Part shown: piece by piece, positions 1-7,242 of the stretch | How positions within the stretch are numbered: the first letter of the stretch is position 1 | Layout of the letters: each line of letters opens with the position of its first letter | DNA from: Ulvibacterium sp039819225 | GTDB taxonomy: Bacteria; Bacteroidota; Bacteroidia; Flavobacteriales; Flavobacteriaceae | Assembly (NCBI GenBank): GCA_039819225.1 | Contig: JBCBSN010000080.1 | Span: forward strand, 1 to 16,441 | Reading direction: 5' to 3' | Length of the DNA stretch: 16,441 nucleotides | Translations under genes and position numbers: made by a program | The notes under the pieces: generated by a model | Told to the model about the DNA's origin: nothing | Database searches by the model: none | The model's input: the letters and a program-made list of their open reading frames with translations, nothing else

Positions 1-50
1 GTATTTTTATGAAGTACCTTTTTAACTCTTAAGAGAACTTATTTGTAAAA

Positions 51-465
51 ATGAACATTTGCCTACTTAAATCCGGAGATCTTAATGCCTTTGTTGAAAA
101 ACGGATACATACCCTTTTCCAACAATTAAATGCCTCGCTTAGCCCATTACCCCTAAAAAACGTAATGGATCAAAACGCTCCTATTACCCTAGCCTGCTGT
201 ATCCTTGAAAACGAGATTATCGGAATCGCCCTGATGGCGGAATATACCGTAATTTCCGGCCGCAAGGGCTGGATTGAGGATGTGGTGGTAGACAAGAAAG
301 GGCATTGGCAGGAAACTAATGGAAAAACTCATTGAGGCGGGAAAGGAAAAAGCGCTTACGGATATCCTATTATTTACCGGGCACCACCGGGGAGCGGCGA
401 ACCGTCTCTATCAAAGCCTAGGATTTCAAAAAAAAGAAAGTCAAATTTATACCCTTAAGTTATGA
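51..465 (+). pseudogene. GNAT family N-acetyltransferase, frameshifted
   Basis: The first frame (51-335) encodes the N-terminal half of a GNAT-like protein up to IEDVVVDKK, the strand that normally leads into the acetyl-CoA-binding motif (R/Q-x-x-G-x-G/A). It then runs out of frame and stops after 94 residues. The continuation lies in another frame from about base 298: GIGRKLMEKLIEAGKEK, then the C-terminal part GAANRLYQSLGFQKKES, ending at TGA 463-465. In an intact GNAT the order would be DKK-(Y/x)RG-(K)GIG, so roughly three codons plus two bases (about 11 nt) seem to be missing at about 297-300. This is more than a one-base error and removes the core of the CoA loop. The 3' frame overlaps the next gene as ATGA (462-465), as expected for the real downstream end of a coupled gene. 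Acetyltransferase activity is unlikely. The family call is firm; the exact size of the lesion is inferred. Confidence 0.75.
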
Positions 466-821
466 GCTCCTTGACCAAGGCCCAATGGGAAGTACGTTTG
501 GCACTTTACGATGCGCTGATCGAGCGATGCCCTCGATTTGAACGCAAGGGCAAGTCCATGCCCTATACCTCCGCAAACGGGTATATGTTTTCCCTCCTTA
601 ACAAGGCCGGGGAAATCGGCATACGTTTTTCCAAGGAGGTTCAAGAGCGCTATTTCAAGACTTTAAAAACCACCCTTTACAAATCCTATGGCGCGGTAAT
701 GCACGGGTATGTCCTTATCCCGGAAGAAGTATTAAATGATGGGCAACGGGTTGCCCAACTGCTTAATGAAAGCTATGACCACTTTATGTCATTAGAACCC
801 AATACGCATAAAAAGAAGTAG
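462..821 (+). CDS. small conserved protein, TfoX N-terminal-like fold (tentative)
   Basis: A 119-residue cytoplasmic protein with no signal peptide or membrane segment. The middle (about residues 30-90) has the pattern KGKSMPYTSANGYMF ... GEIGIRFSKE ... YGAVMHGYVLIPEEVL. I associate it with small conserved bacterial proteins related to the TfoX N-terminal / YjbR-like superfamily, in which a compact alpha/beta domain carries a G-I-R-L/F strand and a late VMxxYV-x-(V/I)P segment. The biochemical role of these proteins is not known. The ATG at 462 overlaps the stop of the broken acetyltransferase frame (ATGA), which points to translational coupling. The serine hydrolase gene follows after 29 bases. 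The tail ends in a short lysine-rich stretch. The gene itself is well supported; the family name is a moderate guess from pattern memory. Confidence 0.7.
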   Translation: MSSLTKAQWEVRLALYDALIERCPRFERKGKSMPYTSANGYMFSLLNKAGEIGIRFSKEVQERYFKTLKTTLYKSYGAVMHGYVLIPEEVLNDGQRVAQLLNESYDHFMSLEPNTHKKK

Positions 822-850
822 TTGGCCGTAAGTACAGCGCACCGTAAAGC

Positions 851-2398
851 ATGAAAAAAATAGTATCCCTTTCCCTGGCTCTTTTAGGACTCCTATACTG
901 TGGTTTGGGCCAAACGGGATCCCAGGTAGATTATAAAGAATTAAGTGCCTATTACGAAAAAATGGTGCAGGATTGGGACGTTCCGGCGATGTCAGTGGGC
1001 ATTGTAAAGGATGGAGCCTTGGTTTTTTTCGGAAACTATGGGGTTTTGGAAGTTGGAAAACCCCAAAAACCGGACAAGAACACCCTCTACGCCATTGCCT
1101 CCAACTCCAAGGCCTTTACTTCGGCCATCCTAGGGATGTTGGTCCAGGAGGGAAAACTGGATTGGGACGATCCCGTACAGAAATACCTTCCATACTTTGA
1201 GGTCTATGATCCTTGGGTTAGCCAGCATGTAACCATACGCGACCTGCTTTGCCATCGGGTGGGTTATGGCACTTTTAGCGGTGATGTCATTTGGTACAAA
1301 TCCGATTTGACCTCCGAGGAAATCATAAGAAGGTTCAGACATTTGCCAAAGGCATTCGATTTTCGGTCGGACTTTGGCTATTCCAATTTAATGTATATCA
1401 CCGCAGGGGAAGTCATTAAGAAGGTAACAGGGAAGCCCTGGAGCCAAAATGTGCGAGAAAAGATATTAGTGCCTTTGGGCATGGACCGTACCCTTACCTC
1501 CCCTAAGGATTTGGAAACCAAAGGGAATTACGTTACCCCTCATGGCAGGGAAAACGAACGCAACTTCCCCATCGCTTGGGAAGATTGGGAAGAAATCGGA
1601 GCTACGGGGGGCCTTATCTCCAGCGTAGCCGATATTTCCAAATGGATGATATTCAACCTAAACCATGGTATCCATGGCAGGGATACCCTGCTCAGCGTAA
1701 AAACCCGAAACCTGGTCTGGACCCCCCACAACAACTTTGTGATAAACCATACTGAGGAAAATGAGTGGAACAGACATTTTAGCGGGTATGGCCTTGGATG
1801 GGGATTGAGCGACTACCACGGCCGTTTACGTGTAGCCCATACGGGCGGCTATGATGGAATGATAACCGCCGTTACCCTAATTCCCGATGAGAATCTAGGT
1901 GTTGTGGTGTTGACCAACGGTATGAAAAGTCCTATTACCCCGGCCACCTATTGTGCGTTAGATCGCTTTTTGGGTCTTGAAAAAAAGGATTGGTCCGCAG
2001 AATCCCTCGCACGTTTCGAGAAAAGGCAAAAAGAAGATCCCCGAATTACCCATATCAAAGAAAAACGAATATTGAACACCAAACCCTCCTTACCGCTCTC
2101 GGGGTATGTGGGAGCGTACCGATCGGATATTTATGGGGAAATCCGGATTTCCGATCAAAATGGAAAATTAAGGATGCAGTTTGAACATACCCCGGATTTG
2201 TCCGCTACCCTATCCCATTGGCATTATGATGTGTGGGAGATACAATGGGACAAAAAACAGGCCTGGTTTAATTTTGGAACCGTAGGGTTTACCACCAACA
2301 ATAACCAGGAGGTAAAAGGGATGGAATTTGAAGTGCCCAATAATGATATCTTTTTTGAGGAATTAAAGCCATATAAGGTAGCATCATCCCAAAAATAG
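851..2398 (+). CDS. secreted serine hydrolase, beta-lactamase/penicillin-binding-like (PF00144), with C-terminal DUF3471-like domain
   Basis: A 515-residue protein of the class C beta-lactamase / DD-peptidase / esterase fold. A Sec-type signal peptide (MKKIVSLSLALLGLLYCGLG, cut near residues 20-21) predicts export; LLYC is not a good lipobox. The three catalytic motifs are present and in order: SxxK as S84-N-S-K87 (nucleophile and general base), YxN as Y177-S-N179, and HxG as H330-T-G332. The hydrolase domain covers about residues 25-375. Residues about 405-510 form a beta-rich C-terminal domain (GYVGAYRSDIYGEIRI...) like DUF3471, common in large exported serine hydrolases of Bacteroidota. 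Members include esterases, D-aminopeptidases and peptidases, so the substrate cannot be named; true beta-lactam hydrolysis is not implied. The gene sits 29 bases after the TfoX-like gene and 13 before the SRPBCC gene, with no visible promoter of its own. Confidence 0.93.
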   Translation: MKKIVSLSLALLGLLYCGLGQTGSQVDYKELSAYYEKMVQDWDVPAMSVGIVKDGALVFFGNYGVLEVGKPQKPDKNTLYAIASNSKAFTSAILGMLVQEGKLDWDDPVQKYLPYFEVYDPWVSQHVTIRDLLCHRVGYGTFSGDVIWYKSDLTSEEIIRRFRHLPKAFDFRSDFGYSNLMYITAGEVIKKVTGKPWSQNVREKILVPLGMDRTLTSPKDLETKGNYVTPHGRENERNFPIAWEDWEEIGATGGLISSVADISKWMIFNLNHGIHGRDTLLSVKTRNLVWTPHNNFVINHTEENEWNRHFSGYGLGWGLSDYHGRLRVAHTGGYDGMITAVTLIPDENLGVVVLTNGMKSPITPATYCALDRFLGLEKKDWSAESLARFEKRQKEDPRITHIKEKRILNTKPSLPLSGYVGAYRSDIYGEIRISDQNGKLRMQFEHTPDLSATLSHWHYDVWEIQWDKKQAWFNFGTVGFTTNNNQEVKGMEFEVPNNDIFFEELKPYKVASSQK

Positions 2399-2411
2399 CG
2401 TACAAGCCACA

Positions 2412-2885
2412 ATGCCACGAATTGAAATTAGGACGGAAATAGAAGCCGATAAAGAACTTGTTTTTGACCTCTCTAGAAGCATCGACCTGCATAAAATTTC
2501 AACAGAACATACGCAAGAGGAAGCCGTAGCGGGCAGAACAAGTGGCCTAATAGAAATGGGCGAGAGCGTAACATGGCGGGCCAAACACTTTGGTTTTTAT
2601 CAAAACCTTACCTCAAAAATAACGGCTTTTGAGCGTCCCGATTATTTTGTGGACGAGATGCAAAAAGGAGCATTTAATACATTCATACATGAACATCGTT
2701 TTACGAATACGGACAAGGGGACTTTGATGACCGATGTCTTTATGTATACCTCCCCATTTGGGGTATTGGGTATACTAGTGGACCGTCTTTTCCTTAAAAA
2801 CTACGTAGCCCATCTCTTAAAGAGGAGAAATCAAATTATTAAAGCATTTGCAGAATCCGATAAATGGAAAACCCTTATCATATGA
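2412..2885 (+). CDS. SRPBCC (START-like) family protein
   Basis: A 157-residue soluble protein. It begins with the typical polyketide-cyclase/START-like strand and helix (IEIRTEIEADKELVFDLSRSIDLH). The middle has GLIEMGESVTWRAKHFG, and the end is a long amphipathic helix after TSPFGVLGILVDRLFLKNYV. This order (N-terminal beta strand, helix, seven-stranded sheet, C-terminal helix) matches the SRPBCC group often annotated as 'cyclase/dehydrase' or 'cell division' protein in flavobacteria. Such proteins bind hydrophobic ligands in the cavity between sheet and helix; the ligand here is unknown. The gene is 13 bases after the serine hydrolase, and its 3' end overlaps the pentapeptide gene by 22 bases (or 4 if that gene starts at 2882), so the three are probably co-transcribed. 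Confidence 0.85.
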   Translation: MPRIEIRTEIEADKELVFDLSRSIDLHKISTEHTQEEAVAGRTSGLIEMGESVTWRAKHFGFYQNLTSKITAFERPDYFVDEMQKGAFNTFIHEHRFTNTDKGTLMTDVFMYTSPFGVLGILVDRLFLKNYVAHLLKRRNQIIKAFAESDKWKTLII

Positions 2886-3460
2886 ACCCATTTACAGCCG
2901 ACAAAATCTTTACTGGAAAGGATTTTACCAAAAACCCTTTGTTCAAAGGCGATTATGAAAATTGTGAATTCCACGGTTGTGATTTTGCAAATGGCTATCT
3001 GGATAATCAAAATTTTATGGAATGCCGCTTTGTGGAATGCAACCTGAGTAATGCAAATTTGGCCCATACCACATTTAAGGAGGTGTCCTTTTCCCATTGC
3101 AAGATGATGGGCCTGCAGTTTGAGAACTGTAACGATTTCCTCCTTGATTTTAGTTTTACGGACTGTATTTTGGATTTCTCATCGTTCCAAGGACTAACCC
3201 TGACCAAACAGCTTTTTACGAATTGCTCGATGATTCAGGTAGATTTTACCGAAGCTAACTTGGCCCATGCCGTTTTTGCCCGATGTAATCTGGATAGGGC
3301 CGCCTTTTTGCAAACACACTTGGAAGGCACAGATTTTACCACCGCCCTAAATTATACCATGGATCCGGAGCAAAACCAGTTGAAAAAGGCAAAATTCTCC
3401 AAGGCAGGGGTTTTGGGGCTTTTAAAAAAGTACGATATTGTGATAAAAGGCTTAGAATAA
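2864..3460 (+). CDS. pentapeptide-repeat protein
   Basis: A 198-residue protein built from pentapeptide repeats (centre L/F, small residue at i-2). Examples are CEFHGCDFANGYL, ECRFVECNLSNANLAHTTF and, later, EANLAHAVFARCNLDRAAF. The repeats fold as a right-handed quadrilateral beta-helix. A non-repeat stretch around FENCNDFLLDFSF divides two repeat blocks, a layout seen in the Qnr/McbG-like group and in many flavobacterial homologues of unknown function. The C-terminal tail (KKAKFSKAGVLGLLKKYDIVI) is the dimerisation-type end of this group. The start is uncertain: ATG 2864 overlaps the SRPBCC gene by 22 bases, while ATG 2882 gives an ATGA overlap with its stop and is equally plausible. No ligand or target can be named; gyrase protection is known for some relatives but is not shown here. 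Confidence 0.9.
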   Translation: MENPYHMNPFTADKIFTGKDFTKNPLFKGDYENCEFHGCDFANGYLDNQNFMECRFVECNLSNANLAHTTFKEVSFSHCKMMGLQFENCNDFLLDFSFTDCILDFSSFQGLTLTKQLFTNCSMIQVDFTEANLAHAVFARCNLDRAAFLQTHLEGTDFTTALNYTMDPEQNQLKKAKFSKAGVLGLLKKYDIVIKGLE

Positions 3461-3475
3461 CATAAAATCCCGGTC

Positions 3476-4570
3476 ATGTGCAGCTGTTTGGAAACATATA
3501 AAGTAAGGATGGCATCATTTCTTTGTATAACAATACTATGGAACTCCTGTACCCCAACAAAGGAGACAAAAAATTTGATAAAGGGGGTTTATGGCAGCCC
3601 TGCCTCACTTTGGGAGAAAGGATATCACCTCAATGATCTAGGCGTAAATGCCGTTTTTGTGCATAGCGGCTCCCTGACTCCGGAAATGGTCCATCGCGCC
3701 AAATCCGAAGGAGCCAGGGTATATGCCGAGTTTGCCACGCTCAACGGAAAGAATTATGTGGAAGATCATCCAGAGGCATGGGCCCTAAACGAACAAGGCG
3801 AAAAGGTGGAGGCCGCCACCTGGTTTATGGGCGTCTGCCCAACTGACCCAGGTTTTCGTAAATACCGTATGGAGGCCCTGCATTCGTTGCTAATCCAGTA
3901 TCCCCAGTTGGACGGGGTTTGGATGGACTATGTTCATTGGCACGCCCAATTTGAAGATCCGGAACCCATACTGCCGGAGACCTGCTTCTCGGATAGTTGT
4001 ATACAAGAATTTTCTGCGGATTCGGGAATAGCCGTTCCCGAAGGGACTATCCCCCAAAAAGCCGCATATATCCTTAAAAACCACGATGAAAGCTGGCGAA
4101 GTTGGAGGTGTCAGATCATCAATTCCTGGGCCCGGGAAATAAAGGAGATCATCACAAAGACAAACCCGGAGGCCTTGTTGGGCCTGTACCATTGTCCCTG
4201 GACCGATGGAGAATTCAATAAAGCCAGGGAACGTATCCTGGGGCTGGACTATGATCTACTTAAGAATACCGTAGATGTTTTTTCACCCATGGTGTACCAC
4301 CAGAGGATGGGTAGAAACCCCGAATGGGTAGCGGATAATATAGATTGGCTGGGCAGAAAACTACAAGTCCAAGAAGGCACTTTTCCTAAAATATGGCCCA
4401 TCGTGCAAGCCCATAATAGTCCGGATAGCATCTCTGCCTCTGAATTTGAAACCGTGCTCAAAGGCGGACTTTCGGGAGAATCAAGCGGGGTCATGATGTT
4501 TACGACAGCTGCTTTGGCCGAGGATCGGGCCAAGATCAAGGTGGCACGTAAAGTGTACACCGGGCAATAA
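3476..4570 (+). CDS. putative glycoside-hydrolase-like TIM-barrel lipoprotein
   Basis: A 364-residue protein with an N-terminal basic stretch (KVR), a short hydrophobic segment and a cysteine at residue 25 in the context ILWNSCT. This resembles a Bacteroidota lipoprotein signal, so surface or periplasmic anchoring is likely. The mature part reads as a (beta/alpha)8 barrel related to uncharacterised glycosidase-like families: GVNAVFVHSGSL (about 56-67), GARVYAEFATLNG (79-91), LDGVWMDYVHW (145-155, with D151 at the end of a strand), the C-x4-C-x3-F motif CFSDSCIQEF (170-179) seen in several such families, LLGLYHCPW, VDVFSPMVYH and FPKIWPIVQAHN. Catalytic acids cannot be assigned with certainty. 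It starts 15 bases after the pentapeptide gene and ends the run. An internal ATG at 3509 would leave a signal without basic residues, so 3476 is preferred. Function is inferred from pattern only. Confidence 0.75.
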   Translation: MCSCLETYKVRMASFLCITILWNSCTPTKETKNLIKGVYGSPASLWEKGYHLNDLGVNAVFVHSGSLTPEMVHRAKSEGARVYAEFATLNGKNYVEDHPEAWALNEQGEKVEAATWFMGVCPTDPGFRKYRMEALHSLLIQYPQLDGVWMDYVHWHAQFEDPEPILPETCFSDSCIQEFSADSGIAVPEGTIPQKAAYILKNHDESWRSWRCQIINSWAREIKEIITKTNPEALLGLYHCPWTDGEFNKARERILGLDYDLLKNTVDVFSPMVYHQRMGRNPEWVADNIDWLGRKLQVQEGTFPKIWPIVQAHNSPDSISASEFETVLKGGLSGESSGVMMFTTAALAEDRAKIKVARKVYTGQ

Positions 4571-4672
4571 TCCAAACTATCCGCACATCCCTTTCTCCAG
4601 GAGGTCCATTTCCCAACTAAGATTTGTAATCGGATAATGTGTATCTTGTAGGAAACTTAACGACCAAACCTT

Positions 4673-5029
4673 TTGGAAGCACATAAAACATGTTTGGAAT
4701 GTGGAACGGAGATCCGGGGCCGGGTGGATAAGAAATACTGCTCCGACCATTGCCGCAACGCCTATAACAACAAGGTGAACAAGGACGGCAAGAACCTGAT
4801 CCGCAATATCAATAATCGCCTTCGCAAAAATTACAGGGTGCTGGACAGTTTTCCGCTTAGGGACGGCAAGACCCGGACTACAAGGACCCGCCTTTTGGAC
4901 AAGGGCTTCGATTTTGACTTTATCACCAACCTCTACACCACCAAAAAAGGCACTACCTATTACTTTGTCTATGATCTGGGCTACCTACCCTTGGACAATG
5001 ATTATTATATGATTGTGAAAAGGGAGTAG
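4673..5029 (+). CDS. zinc-ribbon protein conserved in Flavobacteriaceae, TTG start
   Basis: A 118-residue basic protein. The N-terminus carries a four-cysteine zinc-ribbon pattern C7-x2-C10-x12-C23-x3-C27 (CLECG ... YCSDHCRNAYNNK). It is followed by a positively charged helix (KNLIRNINNRLRKNYRVL) and a C-terminal part ending YDLGYLPLDNDYYMIVKRE. I recognise this arrangement as a conserved flavobacterial hypothetical protein; nucleic-acid binding is plausible from the ribbon and the basic charge but unproven. The start is TTG at 4673: the same frame has a TAA at 4658-4660 and no ATG or GTG between it and the cysteines, so TTG is the only option that keeps the complete ribbon. It lies 102 bases after the lipoprotein gene and converges on the CBS gene, so it is probably transcribed separately. 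Confidence 0.85.
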   Translation: MEAHKTCLECGTEIRGRVDKKYCSDHCRNAYNNKVNKDGKNLIRNINNRLRKNYRVLDSFPLRDGKTRTTRTRLLDKGFDFDFITNLYTTKKGTTYYFVYDLGYLPLDNDYYMIVKRE

Positions 5030-5143
5030 CCCCCTATGGTTTTTACTAGGTAGTATTTCCACTCTTACTTGGAATTCTGAAATATAGCTTTAACGGCAGT
5101 TTTGGTCTTAGAAGGCCTTCCCTATGTAAAGAGTAGGATAAGC

Positions 5144-5608
5144 CTATTTCCAATTCTGCCCGCTCAGCTTTAGTGCGGCTATTACAATGTCCTTGCGACT
5201 TATTTGCCCAACCAGTATACCACCCTTCATCACGGGCAATCTCCTGCGATTGTGTTTGTCGAAGACACCAGCGGCATCAAAAATGCTCATATCATGTGGA
5301 ATGGTCTCCACCTCCTTCGTCATGTAGCGCTCTACACTTTTGTCCAATATGGGCTGGTTAAAATACCGGCTCTCCGAAATCTGTTTCATGCAATCCGCCT
5401 CGGAAATAATACCTACCAGAAAACCGTTGTCATCCAATACAGGCCCCCCGGAAATCTTGTGTTTTGCAAAAGCTTCCATAACTTCCAAGATGGACTGTTC
5501 CGGTGAAAAGGTCACTAACTTTTTGGACATATAGTCCGTCACCAAAATAGGTGCTTCAAATTCTTTTTTGGTGGACCGTCGTATGCCCTGAAAACTCTTA
5601 ATTCCCAT
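5144..5608 (-). CDS. CBS-domain-pair protein
   Basis: A 154-residue cytoplasmic protein made of two CBS domains. CBS1 (about residues 22-78) holds VTDYMSKKLVTFSPEQSILE and GGPVLDDNGFLVGIISEADC. CBS2 (about 92-148) holds VERYMTKEVETIPHDMSIFD and RRLPVMKGGILVGQISRKDI. CBS pairs bind adenosine nucleotides and act as energy or stress sensors; no effector domain is attached, so it would act alone or on a partner. The frame is open to an upstream ATG at 5665, but I choose ATG 5608 because related proteins begin MGIKSFQG, and the extra 19 residues would overlap a promoter-like TATATTTA element (5654-5661). The C-terminus GQNWK is also typical. It converges with the zinc-ribbon gene, and the peptidase relic lies divergently upstream. 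Confidence 0.93.
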   Translation of the reverse strand: MGIKSFQGIRRSTKKEFEAPILVTDYMSKKLVTFSPEQSILEVMEAFAKHKISGGPVLDDNGFLVGIISEADCMKQISESRYFNQPILDKSVERYMTKEVETIPHDMSIFDAAGVFDKHNRRRLPVMKGGILVGQISRKDIVIAALKLSGQNWK

Positions 5609-5653
5609 AGTATTTTTGGTTTTTTGGTTGAATGTCCCGAACAAGGTTAATCT

Positions 5654-5661
5654 TAAATATA
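5654..5661 (-). promoter_or_regulatory. probable -7 promoter element of the CBS gene
   Basis: Read on the minus strand the bases are TATATTTA, one mismatch from the Bacteroidota -7 consensus TAnnTTTG, about 45 bases upstream of the chosen ATG at 5608. I see no clear TTG at the -33 position, so the call is tentative. Its position inside the longer open frame argues against the ATG at 5665 as the start. Confidence 0.4.
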
Positions 5662-5747
5662 GCATTTTTTTGGGAATTATCTAAATAAATCCGCAAAAAC
5701 ACTACCTTATTTTAGAATTTTTTATTTTTCGAGGAGTAATTTTACCA

Positions 5748-5939
5748 ATGCAAAAACAAGTACGTTCCATTGCGTTACCCCACAATACTTTTGGCCATTT
5801 CCCGGTACTTTGGATCGGCCTACCGTCCTATTCCTCCGGAAAGGAAAAACAATGGATACTTAGCGCAGAATACAGTTGGGGCCTTACCTTTGTAGCCAAT
5901 GCCCATAAAACGCGATTACCGCCCCTATCCTTTACGTAA
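5748..5939 (+). pseudogene. upstream fragment of an M28-type peptidase relic
   Basis: A 63-residue open frame beginning at ATG 5748 with GAGGAG about 12 bases upstream. Its end, WILSAEYSWGLTFVANA, looks like the strand that precedes the C-terminal domain of flavobacterial M28 peptidases. At the short A run 5907-5910 the homology seems to move to another frame: adding one A there would join TFVANAHK to NAITAPILYVNLDTP (open from 5909) and on into the next fragment. The first 30 or so residues are not recognised, although VRSIALPHNTFG faintly resembles the N-terminal HVxxIAxxPHxxG segment of the same family. The rest of an approximately 800-residue peptidase is absent, so this looks like an internally deleted, frameshifted remnant. 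It could alternatively be a chance open frame. Confidence 0.4.
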
Positions 5940-5941
5940 AT

Positions 5942-6319
5942 TTGGACACTCCAATGGAACACCAACAAACCCCAGAGATCGTTACCACTCCCCAACGCCC
6001 CATCAATAGGTTGGAAGTGTTTACAAATGAAATTGGTATTTCCAACGCATCCATTAATCGTATCCCTTTCTCCGAAGACTTTTTGGAAAAGCGAAAAGAG
6101 GGCAGGTTGCTCACCCACTATGTAAGTGATGGGGATGATACGGAACTGCGGCTACATTTCCCCAAGGATTCCGTTTTGGAACTGACCGTTTGCGAAGCCT
6201 CTAATGACTTGTTGGAAAATCCTTTGTTTACCATCCCACCGAGACCAACGGACAACATATCCATGCCCTTTGTAATGAACGATGCGATCCTGACGATCAA
6301 AACCATACGATTTGAATAG
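5942..6319 (+). pseudogene. C-terminal remnant of an M28-family peptidase
   Basis: A 125-residue frame (possible starts TTG 5942 or ATG 5954; open without a start from 5909). It has the strand-rich ending that I associate with large membrane-bound M28 zinc aminopeptidases of flavobacteria: PQRPINRLEVFTNEIGIS, then LLTHYVSDGDDTELRLHFPK, LELTVCEASNDLLENP and the closing PPRPTDNISMPFVMNDAIL. None of the zinc ligands or membrane helices of the catalytic part is in the window, so no activity is expected. Its stop (TAG 6317-6319) overlaps the SDR start by 8 bases, which suggests that the intact ancestor was co-transcribed with the SDR gene. An automated pipeline would probably call it a short hypothetical protein. 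The family assignment is moderate; the statement that it is not a full peptidase is firm. Confidence 0.6.
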
Positions 6320-7115
6320 GACCATAGGCATTATCGGATGCGGGTGGTTGGGACTCCCCTTGGCAAAAGCCATTGTTTCTGATGGCCATACCGTCCATGG
6401 CACGACCACTTCGGAGGAAAGGTTGCCCTTGCTAAAGGATGAGCACATCCATCCCTTTTTGATAACCCTTACCCCAAATGGGCCTCGCGGCCCCATCCTG
6501 AAATTTTTGGAATCCCTGGACGTACTTATTATTAATGTTCCCCCAAGATTGCGGGGCGACAGTACCGAAAACTATGTAAAAAAGATGGAAGGCCTTCATA
6601 AGGCCATTAAAGCTTCTCAAATCCGAAAGATTATTTTTGTTAGCAGTACTTCTGTCTATGGCGATGTAGATGGGACCATAACCGAAGAAACCCCGCCCAC
6701 GCCCTCTACGGAATCCGGAAGGCAGCTACTGGCCTCGGAAGGTATCTTTAAGAACGATTCCCAGTTAAGGACTACCATTGTAAGGTTTGGCGGATTGATC
6801 GGGCCGGGTAGGCACCCCGTTACCCTGTTATCCGACAGAAAAGGACTTTCCAATGGCGGGGCGCCCATCAACCTGATCCATCTACAGGATTGTATCGGTA
6901 TTCTAAAATCCATAGTGGACAAAAGTTGGTGGAACGAGACCTTGAATGCGGTTTATCCGTATCATCCCCCAAAGATGGAATACTATCAAAACGAGGCTAG
7001 AAAAAGACATTTGCCTACCCCGGAATATAGAGATTCATCTATGAAAAGTGGCAAAAAAATAAGCTCCAGTAAGCTGATTCTTGTTAAAAAATACTGCTTT
7101 AATACCCCCATTTAG
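6312..7115 (+). CDS. NAD(P)-binding SDR-like protein (YeeZ-type), TTG start
   Basis: A 267-residue Rossmann-fold protein. The nucleotide-binding turn is G-C-G-W-L-G-L-P-L-A near the N-terminus (IGIIGCGWLGLPLAKAI). Later come LIINVPPRLRG, KIIFVSSTSVYGDVDG (the SST-x-VYG strand of extended SDRs), RTTIVRFGGLIGPGRHPV and INLIHLQDCIGIL, all as in the YeeZ-like epimerase/dehydratase-related group. The classical YxxxK lysine is replaced (SVYGDVDG), so the enzymatic step is uncertain and the substrate unknown. The start is TTG 6312: a TGA at 6291-6293 in the same frame and no ATG before the glycine-rich turn leave it as the only choice. It overlaps the peptidase relic by 8 bases. The C-terminus (SSSKLILVKKYCFNTPI) looks complete. 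Confidence 0.85.
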   Translation: MNRTIGIIGCGWLGLPLAKAIVSDGHTVHGTTTSEERLPLLKDEHIHPFLITLTPNGPRGPILKFLESLDVLIINVPPRLRGDSTENYVKKMEGLHKAIKASQIRKIIFVSSTSVYGDVDGTITEETPPTPSTESGRQLLASEGIFKNDSQLRTTIVRFGGLIGPGRHPVTLLSDRKGLSNGGAPINLIHLQDCIGILKSIVDKSWWNETLNAVYPYHPPKMEYYQNEARKRHLPTPEYRDSSMKSGKKISSSKLILVKKYCFNTPI

Positions 7116-7195
7116 AATCAGTACACCACAAGAATAGGATTGTTCACAACAAAATAGCACTCCTTTTGTTAATTACCTTACTGATTTTTAAGTAC

Positions 7196-7228
7196 TTATC
7201 GATGAAATGCATAACTTTATCGATGAAA
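7196..7228 (+). repeat. two 12-base direct repeats with a 21-base period
   Basis: TTATCGATGAAA occurs at 7196-7207 and again at 7217-7228, the copies 21 bases apart, that is two helical turns. They lie 15 bases upstream of the ATG of the 124-residue orphan gene. A -7-like TAACTTTA (7212-7219) overlaps the second copy. They could be paired sites for a DNA-binding protein or a feature of the 5' leader; no regulator can be named. Confidence 0.6.
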
Positions 7229-7242
7229 AAAACAATTGAGCC

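Noticed and set aside
851..3460. Serine hydrolase plus pentapeptide-repeat protein read as an antibiotic-resistance cluster
   Set aside because: Both families are broad and mostly unrelated to resistance; the hydrolase has a DUF3471-like tail typical of esterase/peptidase-like members, and no resistance-specific motif or mobile element is seen.
5609..5665. Longer CBS protein starting at ATG 5665
   Set aside because: The extra residues do not resemble the family start, and the region holds a promoter-like element; MGIKSFQG at 5608 fits better.
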